From: Xenopus tropicalis
Taxonomy: Eukaryota > Chordata > Amphibia > Anura > Pipidae
Direction: 5' to 3'
NCBI RefSeq assembly: GCF_000004195.4
Contig: NC_030683.2
Location: 50,667,358-50,731,357, forward strand
Length of the DNA stretch: 64,000 bases
How positions within the stretch are numbered: the stretch's first letter is position 1; the number at the start of each line of letters is the position of its first letter. Positions 54,401 to 63,589 of the stretch are shown here, piece after piece. The notes beneath the pieces are model-generated. The model searched no databases and had not been told where the DNA came from. It saw only the letters and a program-made list of their open reading frames with translations. A program made the position numbers and the translations under genes.

Positions 54401-56197
54401 CACAAAATTGTGCAAAACTATAAGTTCCATGCAGGATGCTGCCGCTTTTGCAGAGCGATTTGACAAAATTAGATTACTGGGCAGCAAACTGGAAAATGAG
54501 GTTCAATGTTGACAAGTGCAAAGTTATGCACTTTGGTAGAAATAATATAAACGCAAACTATCTACTGAATGGTAGTGTGTTGGGGGTATCCTTAATGCAG
54601 AAGGATCTAGGGGTTTTTGTTGATAACAAGTTGTCTAATTCCAGGCAGTGTCATTCTGTGGCTACTAAAGCAAATAAAGTGCTGTCTTGTATAAAAAAGG
54701 GCATTGACTCAAGGGATGAGAACATAATTTTGCCCCTTTATAGGTCCCTGGTAAGGCCTCACTTTGAGTATGCGGTGCAGTTTTGGGCTCCAGTCCTTAA
54801 GAGGGATATTAATGAGCTGGAGAAAGTGCAGAGACGTGGTTAAGGGGATGGAATATTTAAAATATGAGGTGAGACTGTCGAGGTTGAGGTTGTTTTCTCT
54901 GGAAAAGAGGTGCTTGCGAGGGGACATGATTACTCTGTACAAGTACATTAGAGGGGATTATAGGCAGTTGGGGGATGTTCTTTTTTCCCATAAAAACAAT
55001 CAACGCACCAGAGGTCACCCCTTTAGATTAGAGGAACGGAGCTTCCATTTGAAGCAGCGTAGGTGGTTTTTCACGGTGAGGGCAGTGAGGTTGTGGAATG
55101 CCCTTCCTAGTGATGTGGTAATGGCAGATTCTGTTAATGCCTTTAAGAGGGGCCTGGATGAGTTCTTGATCAATCAGAATATCCAAGGCTATTGTGATAC
55201 TAATATCTACAGTTAGTACTAGTGGTTGTATTTATAGTTTATGTATGTGAGTGTATAGATTGGTAGGTGTGGGTTAGGTGTGCTGGGTTTACTTGGATGG
55301 GTTGAACTTGATGGACACTGGTCTTTTTTCAACCCTATGTAACTATGTAACTATTATGCACATGCGTGACATAAGCTTGTGAGGCACATCCACCTTGCCT
55401 ATGTCAGATTCATGCACATAATGAACAAGCAGGGGGATTGCTTATTCACTCTATTAGCCCGCAACTCTGGCAGGGGAAACAATTTCAGAGTGACAGGTGT
55501 CACAAAATACATAACTTAAAATAAAATTCCTCACTGGAGTAACACATCAATGTATCCAATATACAAATCAGGTTTGGTATATTGGCAGTATTCATTTTCA
55601 AATGTACAGACAATTGTATATACACTTGCCCTGCCTGAAAAACCTATAGACAACACCGTTGGTTAATCTCTTTGCCCAGTTGGCTCCTTTCCTCCTTAGG
55701 TTCACGCCTTTGCAAAGCTTTGTTAAAACTCTTAGAATACAAGAGAGGAGCATCCATCAGGTTTTTATGTTCTTAGCCGTGGGTGTGATGGGAATGGCCG
55801 AGGGTACAGTGAACAAAAGATGCATTGGTTTTAATTTGTTATTCTAATAATTTTTTCTTATTAGCCAATTTATTTATGATCATTAACAATATTAATACAC
55901 ATTATCCTTTCTTCCACATGTTATAAGGGTGTTAAACCAAAAGATCCAGAGATACCCTCAGGGATTGAGGACACTGATGATATGCCCACAAAAGAACCTT
56001 CCATGAAAGAAACCATAGAAGACATTTCTGAAACTCAAAAAACAGAAGAATCTAGCTTGGATGCAGCTGTTGGAATGGAGGCGAAGTTAGAAGAAAGTGC
56101 AGTTTCTATGAAGGACACAGATGCTGGACAGAATTCAGAACTATCATCTGATAACACAGCGAAATCTGATTTGGGAGAGATTGTTAACGAGCAATAA
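48599..56197 (+). CDS. dydc1: dydc1/dydc2-like DPY30-domain protein, four coding exons
   Basis: Exons 48599-48745, 50027-50146, 51107-51217 and 55928-56197 join in phase 0 to 215 residues. Seen: residues 10-40 carry the DPY30 motif ([20 protein letters not shown]), a small helical dimerisation unit. Residues 45-92 are a charged coiled coil. The next exon has [13 protein letters not shown], like the YGAPNL tract of human DYDC1. The last 80 residues are acidic, rich in Glu and Ser, and probably disordered. Known: human DYDC1 and DYDC2 are testis- and cilia-associated paralogues next to MAT1A. Only one gene is seen here. I use dydc1 on the KFGAPNL match, but dydc2 is possible. An X-box promoter fits RFX control. 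Large repeats occupy introns 1 and 4. Confidence 0.88.
48950..49353. other. dydc intron 2, short tandem repeat
   Basis: Mostly unassigned intron sequence. The 10-bp unit GGGGCCAGAG is repeated three times at about 49296-49326. Confidence 0.5.
49354..49644. mobile_element. MITE with TAA target duplication (GGCTCATGCCACACG type)
   Basis: GGCTCATGCCACACGTGGCG and CGCCACGTGTCAGCC are inverted ends, flanked by TAA (49351-49353 and 49645-49647). It is related to 15289-15472 but holds its core twice in opposite orientation (GTATTCCATTCATT and its inverse). Confidence 0.75.
50027..50146 (+). CDS. dydc1: dydc coding exon 2 (coiled coil)
   Basis: 40 codons beginning [20 protein letters not shown] after a T-rich acceptor, with donor GTATGT, phase 0. 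Strongly charged heptads predict a coiled coil. Confidence 0.88.
50147..51106. other. dydc intron 3, nothing recognised
   Basis: No exon or element ends seen in this intron. Confidence 0.45.
51107..51217 (+). CDS. dydc1: dydc coding exon 3
   Basis: 37 codons, [20 protein letters not shown] then [17 protein letters not shown], with donor GTAAGT. The [12 protein letters not shown] tract matches DYDC1-type proteins. Confidence 0.9.
51240..51600. repeat. Unclassified dispersed repeat and (TA)n tracts
   Basis: A (TA)n tract lies at about 51400-51434, beside repeat-like text such as GCCAGCACCCAGGGCATTTG. It may be part of a Penelope-like element end, which I cannot confirm. Confidence 0.35.
51708..52211 (+). 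CDS. CR1 ORF1 C-terminal esterase-type domain
   Basis: The frame from the first ATG codes 167 residues with the SGNH/GDSL hydrolase blocks: VIGDS with Ser6, a Gly at 30, HIGTND with Asn60, and SPDGLHL with Asp142 and His145. Such an esterase domain is known in ORF1 of several CR1 and L2 elements; its role in retrotransposition is not settled. The upstream part of ORF1 is missing and the ATG may be internal, so this is a truncated ORF1 with an apparently complete catalytic set. Confidence 0.75.
   Translation: MVIGDSIIRKVDRVICQADRFNRTVCCLPGARVRHVVDRVDTLLGGAGHDPAVLVHIGTNDKMNGRWGTLKSEFRDLGSKIRERSSNVIFSEILPVPRASLGRQRELRELNAWLKSWCRKEGFGFLEHWADFSLGYNLYSPDGLHLNGRGSAVLGERMVKRLEECLN
52227..55216 (+). 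pseudogene. CR1 ORF2 (endonuclease and reverse transcriptase), two frameshifts
   Basis: Endonuclease motifs in order: [29 protein letters not shown], then SDPNM, where the catalytic His of SDH is replaced by Pro (53043-53045). RT motifs: [40 protein letters not shown] and FADD. An extra T in the run near 54446-54450 shifts the frame, which then stays open to about 54843. An 11-bp deletion near 54838, relative to copy 1, shifts it again, and the C-terminal end (RRWFFTV to NIYS) is read to 55216. No ATG lies at the very start of the open frame. Not functional as it stands. Confidence 0.85.
55928..56197 (+). CDS. dydc1: dydc last coding exon
   Basis: 89 codons and TAA after the acceptor TTATAAG. 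The sequence [18 protein letters not shown] onward is acidic and low in complexity. The stop codon overlaps an AATAAA string at 56193-56198. Confidence 0.85.
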   Translation, partial: GVKPKDPEIPSGIEDTDDMPTKEPSMKETIEDISETQKTEESSLDAAVGMEAKLEESAVSMKDTDAGQNSELSSDNTAKSDLGEIVNEQ

Positions 56198-56253
56198 AGC
56201 TACTTCTTTCCATAAACTGTAATACAATTTTATTTGCATAAATCCTGTAACAG

Positions 56254-56259
56254 AATAAA
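56254..56259 (+). terminator. dydc1: dydc poly(A) signal
   Basis: AATAAA lies 57 bases after the stop codon, followed by AT-rich sequence. It is the better candidate; the AATAAA that overlaps the stop would leave almost no 3' UTR. Confidence 0.6.
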
Positions 56260-56594
56260 TACAAATATAAGTTAATTCTGTACTTGTATAGAGAAGTGTA
56301 GTCAATCAATAAGAAATTGTCTAATGTGACACAGAATCTAAGGATTTGCATATTTCTAAACTACACCTAGAAAAATGTTCATCTGAATTAACTCAGAGAT
56401 AGCTAAAGATAGCCTGCTGCTGAACGAGAGAGTGGATGTGCCACAATACTTTTGTGATGCAGAATGATATTCCACCCCCCAAAAGTCCCAGAGCATTTAT
56501 TTTACCCTAGTACTTCTCTTATTCTTATCCTGTGAAAAGCTGTATGACTTCAATAAAGAGCTTGATCTAAATGAGCTTGATCTAAAAGAGTAAT

Positions 56595-56882
56595 AAGGTC
56601 TCCGCACTCCAAGACTTACATTAAAAAATATAGATCTTTAATATGACGGTATGAAAACAAACAGCATCATCACATGCCTGACGCGTTTTGGGTGCACCCA
56701 CCCTTAATTTTAGTCATTTTAAGACCAAGGTAGAGTGTCTTATATATACAATTTAAGCAACAGCGACCTCTAGGAACAAACCAAGTGAGATGCAATATAA
56801 AATATATGAAAACCTAAGCTTAGGAATTTAGCCTAAAAATGATATAAATTTTTTAATGTAAGTCTTGAAGTGCGGAGACCTT
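56595..56882. repeat. Element with 35-bp terminal inverted repeats
   Basis: AAGGTCTCCGCACTCCAAGA, continuing to ATTAAAAAAT (56595-56629), is inverted at 56848-56882 with one mismatch. The interior contains GCCTGACGCGTTTTGGGTGC. No target duplication is evident. I cannot assign it to a superfamily. Confidence 0.6.
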
Positions 56883-57939
56883 GTTTCTTTTTTTCCCCTC
56901 TGGATTAATACAGTTATGAGCGTTTGGAGGAGACCAGACCTGACCTTCTGAACAGGACAGTTTTGCATACTGCATTTCCACATGGTGAGTTTGAGTGGCG
57001 GTGATTTCTTCCTTTTGATTTTGAATGCCATGGTTCTTCCACAACAGTAAAAATGCCCAATTTGCCATTAGCCTATCAAAATAATTTAGCAAAGTTACTG
57101 AACTAAAGCTTGGTAAAGCAGAGAATTGAGCAAAGTTACTAAAATAAAGCTTTATAAAGCAGAAGATCGAACACCATGGTACTTATAAAATGTGTAATTT
57201 TGTGAACTCTGGCTATATGGATATATTTAGTAACCAAAATCTGCCTGGCACTAACAAGAACATTAAAAAGAAAAACACTATAAATAGATGTGTTTACTGT
57301 GATAATTACATTGTAGTTTATTGACATACAAAGACTTTTGTCCTTTTAAGCATCTGCAAATTAAGACTCTGTTGTGTTAATAGTCATGCACAGTCATGCC
57401 AGCGCTGTAAGTTCTACATTTCTACCACTGAAACAGTGTCTGCATTTCTCATCAGATCATGTGTTTACCTAGGAGTTTCTGTAATGCTGTGTTTTATTGA
57501 GAATGTGTCACTGTGGGGGCAGTTTTATCAAAGCTTAAATGCACTCACCCACTTTCTATTTATTCCTATAGCTTTTTAGAAGTGTATTTACAGTGGCTTG
57601 CAAAAGTATTCGGCCCCCTTGAACTTTTCCACATTTTGTCACATTACAGCCACAAACATGAATCAATTTTATTGGAATTCCACGTGAAAGACCAATACAA
57701 AGTGGTGTACACGTGAGAAGTGGAACAAAAATCAAACATGATTCCAAACATTTTTTACAAATAAATAACTGCAAAGTGGGGTGTGCGTAATTATTCAGCC
57801 ACCTTTGGTCTGAGTGCAGTCAGTTGCCCATAGACATTGCCTGATGAGTGCTAATGACTAAATAGAGTGCACCTGTGTGTAATCCAATGTCAGTACAAAT
57901 ACAGCTGCTCTGTGACGGCCTCAGAGGTTGTCTAAGAGA

Positions 57940-57985
57940 ATATTGGGAGCAACAACACCATGATATTGGGAGCAACAACACCATG
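57940..57985 (+). repeat. 23-bp tandem duplication at the transposase start
   Basis: ATATTGGGAGCAACAACACC plus ATG occurs at 57940-57962 and again at 57963-57985. The second ATG starts the transposase. The first opens an eight-codon frame that ends at TGA. Confidence 0.9.
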
Positions 57986-59002
57986 AAGTCCAAAGAACAC
58001 ACCAGACAGGTCAGGGATAAAGTTATTGAGAAATTAAAAGCAGGCTTAGGCTACAAAAAGATTTCCAAAGCCTTGAACATCCCACGGAGCACTCTTCAAG
58101 CAATCAATGAGAAATGGAAAGAGTATGGCACAACTGTAAACCTACCAAGACAAGGCCGTCCATCTAAACTCACAGGCCGAACAAGGAGAGCGCTGATCAG
58201 AAATGCAGCCAAGAGGCCCATGGTGACTCTGGATGAGCTGCAGAGATCTACAGCTCAGGTGGGGGAATCTGTCCATAGGACAACTATTAGTCGTGCACTG
58301 CACAAAGTTGGTCTTTATGGAAGAGTGGCAAGAAGAAAGCCATTGTTAACAGAAAACCATAAGAAGTCCCATTTGCAGTTTGCCACAAGCCATGTGGGGG
58401 ACACAGCAAACATGTGGAAGAAGGTGCTCTGGTCAGATGAGACCAAATTGGAACTTTTTGGCCAAAATGCAAATCGCTATGTGTGGCGGAAAACTAACAC
58501 TGCACATCACTCTGAACACAACATCCCCACTGTCAAATATGGTGGAGGCAGCATCTTGCTCTGGGGGTGCTTCTCTTCAGCAGGGACAGGGAAGCTGGTC
58601 AGAGTTGATGGGAAGATGGATGGAGCCAAATACAGGGCAATCTTGGAAGAAAACCTCTTGGAGTCTGCAAAAGACTTGAGACTGGGGCGGAGGTTCACCT
58701 TCCAGCAGGACAACGACCCTAAACATAAAGCCAGGGCAACTATGGAATGGTTTAAAACAAAACATATCCATGTGTTAGAATGGCCCAGTCAAAGTCCAGA
58801 TCTAAATCCAATCGAGAATCTGTGGCAAGATCTGAAAACTGCTGTTCACAAACGCTGTCCATCTAATCTTACTGAGCTGGAGCTGTTTTGCAAAGAAGAA
58901 TGGGCAAGGATTTCAGTCTGTAGATGTGCAAAGCTGGTAGAGACATACCCTAAAAGACTGGCAGCTGTAATTGCAGCAAAAGGTGGTTCTACAAAGTATT
59001 GA
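57983..59002 (+). CDS. Tc1-family transposase, full-length open frame
   Basis: The ATG at 57983 opens 339 residues, one less than the Sleeping Beauty transposase. Residues 1-110 form the paired-like two-helix DNA-binding region, with RQGRPSK (56-62) as the GRPR/AT-hook-like linker. The catalytic DD34E set is intact: Asp152 in WSDETK, Asp243 in QQDNDPKH and Glu278 in NPIENLW. Also present are the GGGSILLWGCF glycine-rich box and the usual end, GGSTKY. No stop or frameshift is seen. A 23-bp tandem duplication just before the start makes a short upstream ATG frame. Activity is plausible but not shown. Confidence 0.93.
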   Translation: MKSKEHTRQVRDKVIEKLKAGLGYKKISKALNIPRSTLQAINEKWKEYGTTVNLPRQGRPSKLTGRTRRALIRNAAKRPMVTLDELQRSTAQVGESVHRTTISRALHKVGLYGRVARRKPLLTENHKKSHLQFATSHVGDTANMWKKVLWSDETKLELFGQNANRYVWRKTNTAHHSEHNIPTVKYGGGSILLWGCFSSAGTGKLVRVDGKMDGAKYRAILEENLLESAKDLRLGRRFTFQQDNDPKHKARATMEWFKTKHIHVLEWPSQSPDLNPIENLWQDLKTAVHKRCPSNLTELELFCKEEWARISVCRCAKLVETYPKRLAAVIAAKGGSTKY

Positions 59003-59469
59003 CTCAGGGGGCTGAATAATTACGCACACCCCACTTTGCAGTTATTTATTTGTAAAAAATGTTTGGAATCATGTATGATTTTTGTTCCACTTCTCACGTG
59101 TACACCACTTTGTATTGGTCTTTCACGTGGAATTCCAATAAAATTGATTCATGTATGTGGCTGTAATGTGACAAAATGTGGAAAAGTTCAAGGGGGCCGA
59201 ATACTTTTGCAAGCCACTGTATCAGTGGGTAAAAGTTAGAGTTCACCATTTTATAAATACACAAAAAATCTCATAGGAATAAATAGAAAGTAGGTGATTT
59301 TTTTTCTTTAGTAAGCTCTAATTTCACAGTTTACAGTTTAGCATCATTCTTTGTCAATGACAATCTATGGTACAGATGAACAAACAATGAAGTAATATGA
59401 ACTGCATTCTTTGCATACAGGCCAAAATAAAGACAAACACTTTGAAGCACTGTAACTTGTGTTTAAACC

Positions 59470-59565
59470 TTTAAGTGCCACAGAATGTAGAATCTACGTT
59501 CTGTGGATAAAAGTTCTTAATTACTTAAGTTCCACAGATCATAGATTCTATGTTCTGCAGCACTT
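59470..59565. repeat. Paired short palindromes
   Basis: CCACAGAATGTAGAATCTAC then GTTCTGTGG is nearly self-inverse, and about 50 bases on CCACAGATCATAGATTCTAT then GTTCTGCAG repeats the pattern, both flanked by AAGT / ACTT. Unclassified. Confidence 0.5.
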
Positions 59566-60164
59566 CGGGTTTGAGAGCGAAGGAATGGCTCCCTATTTGT
59601 GCCCCAGCCCCTCGGCAACAAGCAGAGGCAGGGAACATGTGGACCCTGGGGTGTGATCACCCAGGGGCACCATAGGAAACAGCAGGCATGTGAAAACTAT
59701 GTGCCTGCTGTTTCCTGCTCTTCTACCTCCCAGCACCGCCTACTCAGTGGATCAGAAAAAGAAGTCTCCTCAGGTTTCTTCATCCTCTCCAGCTCCTTCA
59801 GGACCTGCCAACCTCAGGGTAGTGTCAAAACACTGAACACATTAACACACACTTTTAACACTTCTACACACATTTTGGGGATATTGTGGGGCTTTTACAC
59901 ATTCACAGCACTCACACATACTTGCACACACAATACACATTTTGCCAAGTGTGCACACACTCTTACTCTTTTGCCTGAAATTGCCATTGGGGATAGCGTA
60001 TTTACTAACTAACTTCACAATACCATTTGTATGTTATTTTGGTGCTCAGATTGACAATTTTCAGAAATTTCATAAAAACCACTATGTTTATCATAGCTTT
60101 GTAGTTTGGTAGTTTGCAGTAGAAGATATATTTACCCATTTTGGTTTCACCAGAATGTGTAATT

Positions 60165-60222
60165 TAAGAAATCCAGAAAACCCCAGTTCCCGAGCATTCT
60201 GGATAACAGGTCCCATACCTGT
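60165..60222. repeat. TA-flanked MITE fragment
   Basis: CCGAGCATTCTGGATAACAG, then GTCCCATACCTG and TA, is the right terminus of the TA MITE family. The rest is absent. Confidence 0.65.
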
Positions 60223-60453
60223 AATTCTATAACTGTCCCAAGCTTATTTTACTATATAAAGATGTTTGACAATACTTGGGAAAGTAAATGGTGGGAATCC
60301 TATGATGAAAACGGTCTGTCAAGACCGCATGAACACAGTTGGGTCGGTAGATGGAGGGCGCACTATAGAAAAACAGGTCCAGGAAGTTTTTTGCACAAAG
60401 GTGGAGAAAGATATAGCTAAAAACGTTCTTGAGCATCTTTTTACAATATTAAT

Positions 60454-61378
60454 TGTAACACCTATTTGACCTATTTAAGGACAAATCCAGGCTAGTAGTA
60501 TAATAGAGAGCATGGGTTACATGCGACACTTAATACAAAGGAGTGAGCCTCTGCTAAATGGGAGAATTAATATGGAGCGAGGGTGTAGTTGACCTACAAC
60601 TAGCTGAGGTGTGTGGTGCAAATAGTAAAGATGGACGCCAGAGGATTCTTATGATGAACTATAGTACAGATTTATTGGACAAAGCACAAGTTGAATAGTG
60701 CAGCAGGGTATATACTCACAGTCACAGCAGTATAGAAATTGGTCACAATGGAATATAGCAGATGTGACACTCAAGGAACCGAATAACCCACTTGGAAAAT
60801 GCACAGGGGATTAGCTGGATACCTGAGATGAAGACCTTTCAGTAGGGAGTGTTCCGGCCGACTGTGGTCCAGGGGCGAGCACCTAACCTGGTACCTGGCG
60901 TCTAAAAACCGGTCCCTAAAGAACGACAACAGAGCCGGGGTAGGCTAAACCCTTTTTTACAAACTCCTTGATGGGGTTTTTTACTGCCCTTGCTAAATAA
61001 GCTGACTATGCTCACCACTCCTAGAGGGTGCTATTAATATAACTGACTGTGCTGACTTTACCTCGTTCACAGGGCCCTGTCCCCGACTTATCACTAGGGT
61101 ATGAGGTCCCCTAGGGTACAAAATGGCTTCTGGGCCTATGTCCGGTCCAGGCTCAGTTGGGGCTCTGCCTAGGACACAGCATGCAGCCAAAAGAGGAAGA
61201 CACTTCCTTGTGCAAGACACTATATAGTCTCCAAGGGGCGTGGTCAACCTGGGCTAAACCTATTGGGAATAGCTAAACAAATGTAACCTGAGTATAGAGG
61301 GCTCTGCCCTATAACAGTACAGATAAGAATAGATAGGGAAGTAAAGCCATAGGGAGCTTAACCCTATGGGTCCCTACA
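60454..61378 (+). mobile_element. Solo LTR, copy B
   Basis: The 925-bp unit begins TGTAACACC and ends CCCTACA, flanked by TAAT on both sides (60450-60453 and 61379-61382). No internal coding region adjoins it. A TG...CA unit with a 4-bp duplication fits a solo LTR of a Ty3/gypsy or similar retroelement. Copy A at 10592 is its relative. Confidence 0.65.
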
Positions 61379-61689
61379 TAATTGTTTAGGTCTCCCATCA
61401 ACATAATGACCACAACACAGACATGGACGTTGGTGTGGGTAAAGAATTTTAAGTATTAGAGTATTAGAGTATTTTAAGTATTATTAAGAGATTTGCCAAC
61501 CAAACACATTTATAAATGCCCTAGGTATTGTACCGCCCTCTGGTAAATATCGGTAACAACAGCAGAAAGGGTTTTCTTTTTAAGCCATTTAACATTTATC
61601 AAAGACGATACCAAGTTACAGACATAATGGAAAACAAAATCCGGTGGCTCTGCTCTATGTGATGAACTTTACCCTAATACACGCAGGAT

Positions 61690-61990
61690 GGAAAACGTAA
61701 TTGTCACTTTTGCTGCCTTTAGAAGGAATGCGCTTCCGGATCGATTGCCTCGATTTCGACGACAGACACGCCCCCTGAATCAGCTCAGCTGAATGTCCAA
61801 TGTCTGTGTGTGCTTGGGGCAAGTTATTAGTGACGGGAATGACCTGCAGGTGTAAGTGAGTGCCGTAACTCTACCTTGTTACACTGCCTATTGGTTATGC
61901 TGCGCGATCGCCAGAAGTAGCCAGTGGAGCTCAATATTTGTAAGTATCGCATAGTAATGCTTCGGGTTAATAATGCAGCCTGCTAGTGTG
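61690..61990 (+). promoter_or_regulatory. CpG-rich stretch, possible prxl2a promoter and first exon
   Basis: CpG pairs cluster here (CTTCCGGATCGATTGCC, TTTCGACGACAG, GCGCGATCGCC), in contrast to CpG-poor flanks. Possible donors are CTGCAGGT before GTAAGT near 61855 and ATATTT before GTAAGT near 61942. In human, PRXL2A follows DYDC in this orientation with a non-coding first exon. No coding exon is visible, so this is inference from base composition and synteny. Confidence 0.4.
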
Positions 61991-63589
61991 TTGCAAAGTC
62001 TATTTCTACTCTAGTTACCGATAATAATTTGTGCTGGATAAGAAGAAGAAAGTATAGGGGCTTCATTTATACAGAATAAGTCGTCAGATTCAGAGAGACC
62101 ATTATCGCTTCCTGCCACTTATAAATTCTATTTACTGCCTGTGATACTTCAGAGACCGGTTTGACACCAGCTGGAAACAACATGTAGCTTTCAAGCCTTA
62201 TTCCATTTATTACTTTGCTTCAGTTTCTTTTGTTCCATTAAACTGCAGTATTGGGATCTGTGGCTGTCACAGCAGGTGTTGAGGATGAACTGGTTGTTGT
62301 CACCCCAAGGCAGTCTTAGGGGACTCAAGTCAGCTTTGTGACCTAAAACTTGGCAGAAAACCAGAGATACACTTGTAAAGGACAAGGAGAGGTAGAATAA
62401 CTTTCTGGGTGGCAAGTTGTTAGGCATCACACCCACACTACTCTTTGGGTGCCCCAGTACCACCCTGGAAAGCACATTTCCCTTATAGAAATACTTTGCC
62501 CATTTCTGTACAGCACAAACCCGTAGGATGCTGGATTTCAGCGTTGACAAGAAAAGGTACAATAGGCCAATGCACTTTTGAAAGAACAACTTCCCATGGT
62601 CTGAAGTAAGCGACTAGAATCACTAGGGGGTGTGTAACAACTTGCCCCCCTTCTTCTGTTGTAGGATAGCACTTCACATTATTTAGTAGGATCAAAGAGA
62701 CCCACCCTGAACAGTATGTGAACCCATATTCGGCACCCCACACAGGTAAAAGGGGATCTAAATACAAAAGATTAGTCATCAGTGCATTTACTAATGTTTA
62801 GAACAACTGAGTGCTCGGATTTCATTTGTTAGGTGAGTCCCCTGCTTCTGCCCTGTGTGAATCCCACTACCTGAACATCCACTGGCCACCTCTGTCTCCT
62901 CCTGTTCTTGTCCACTAATAGGTGTTTCTGTTTATTATGTGCATCTGTACTTAAGCATTCCGTACTCTGTTTCTTTAAAGAATCCTGGAGTTACAAACCC
63001 ATGCACACACTTGCATACCCCGAGTAAAATCTGCACGTGTGCCAGTGACTGCTCCACACAGATGCAATTTCTCTGCATGATTTTTTTCCTTCCACTGGAG
63101 AAATTGCCTAATGTGATGCCAGATTAGTGTGAGTTAGTGACCTGCACTGTTTTACAGCTTCTTAAGTCAGTGTTGTGTGTTTTATCTTTCTTAGTTGAAG
63201 AATCTTTATAGCTATGGTTATAACTTATTGCTTATTACAAGTTTTTTTTGTTCAGGAATTTTACAGACAAAGTGTTTGTTATGCATTTGCATGTAAAAGA
63301 TACTGTTATCTAGTGTTTGATAATATGGAGCCTTTTCCCTCCAGAATGTGAGACAGATCCTGTTAATGTCATTTGATCCAATTCACAGTACAGTACAGTC
63401 TGAGCACAAAACGCAACAAAATGTTCCAGAACTGATAAAATTTGTGGACAATAGTTCCAGATCTGATTTTTTTTCAATTATAATTTTTTAATTCTAATCT
63501 TGCAGTTTAACAAAATGTGCAAGGTCGCAGAATTACACAGCAGGAGAGGAAGTGGAGAATAGGAAATAGAATAAGGGATAAACAAGTAA
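61991..63589. other. Unassigned region with long open frames on the minus strand
   Basis: Two overlapping minus-strand frames (62191-62589 and 62483-62779) are open for about 100-130 codons without recognisable motifs or clear splice sites. They may lie in an old repeat or be the intron of the gene that starts near 61700. Confidence 0.35.

Larger units (their letters stand above)
51690..55353 (+). mobile_element. CR1-type LINE, copy 2
   Basis: The element contains the 3' part of ORF1, a run of 12 G, ORF2 with endonuclease and RT, and a 3' end in ACTATGTA repeats. It lies in sense orientation in dydc intron 4. From 52920 it parallels copy 1 at 750-3204 at an offset of 52170 until the first indel. 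No clear target duplication was found, as is usual for CR1. The 5' boundary is approximate. Confidence 0.9.
57591..59219 (+). mobile_element. Tc1-type DNA transposon, apparently complete
   Basis: The 1629-bp element has TA on both sides and inverted repeats of about 214 bp (57591-57804 and 59006-59219) that start CAGTGGCTTGCAAAAGTATT. Reading both arms base by base I find three differences. It codes one full-length transposase. The size, TA target and TIRs fit an autonomous Tc1 element of recent arrival. Confidence 0.95.

Noticed and set aside
62191..62779. Two overlapping minus-strand frames as a gene
   Set aside because: No domain, signal peptide or consistent splice sites. The frames overlap each other and look like chance or old-repeat frames.
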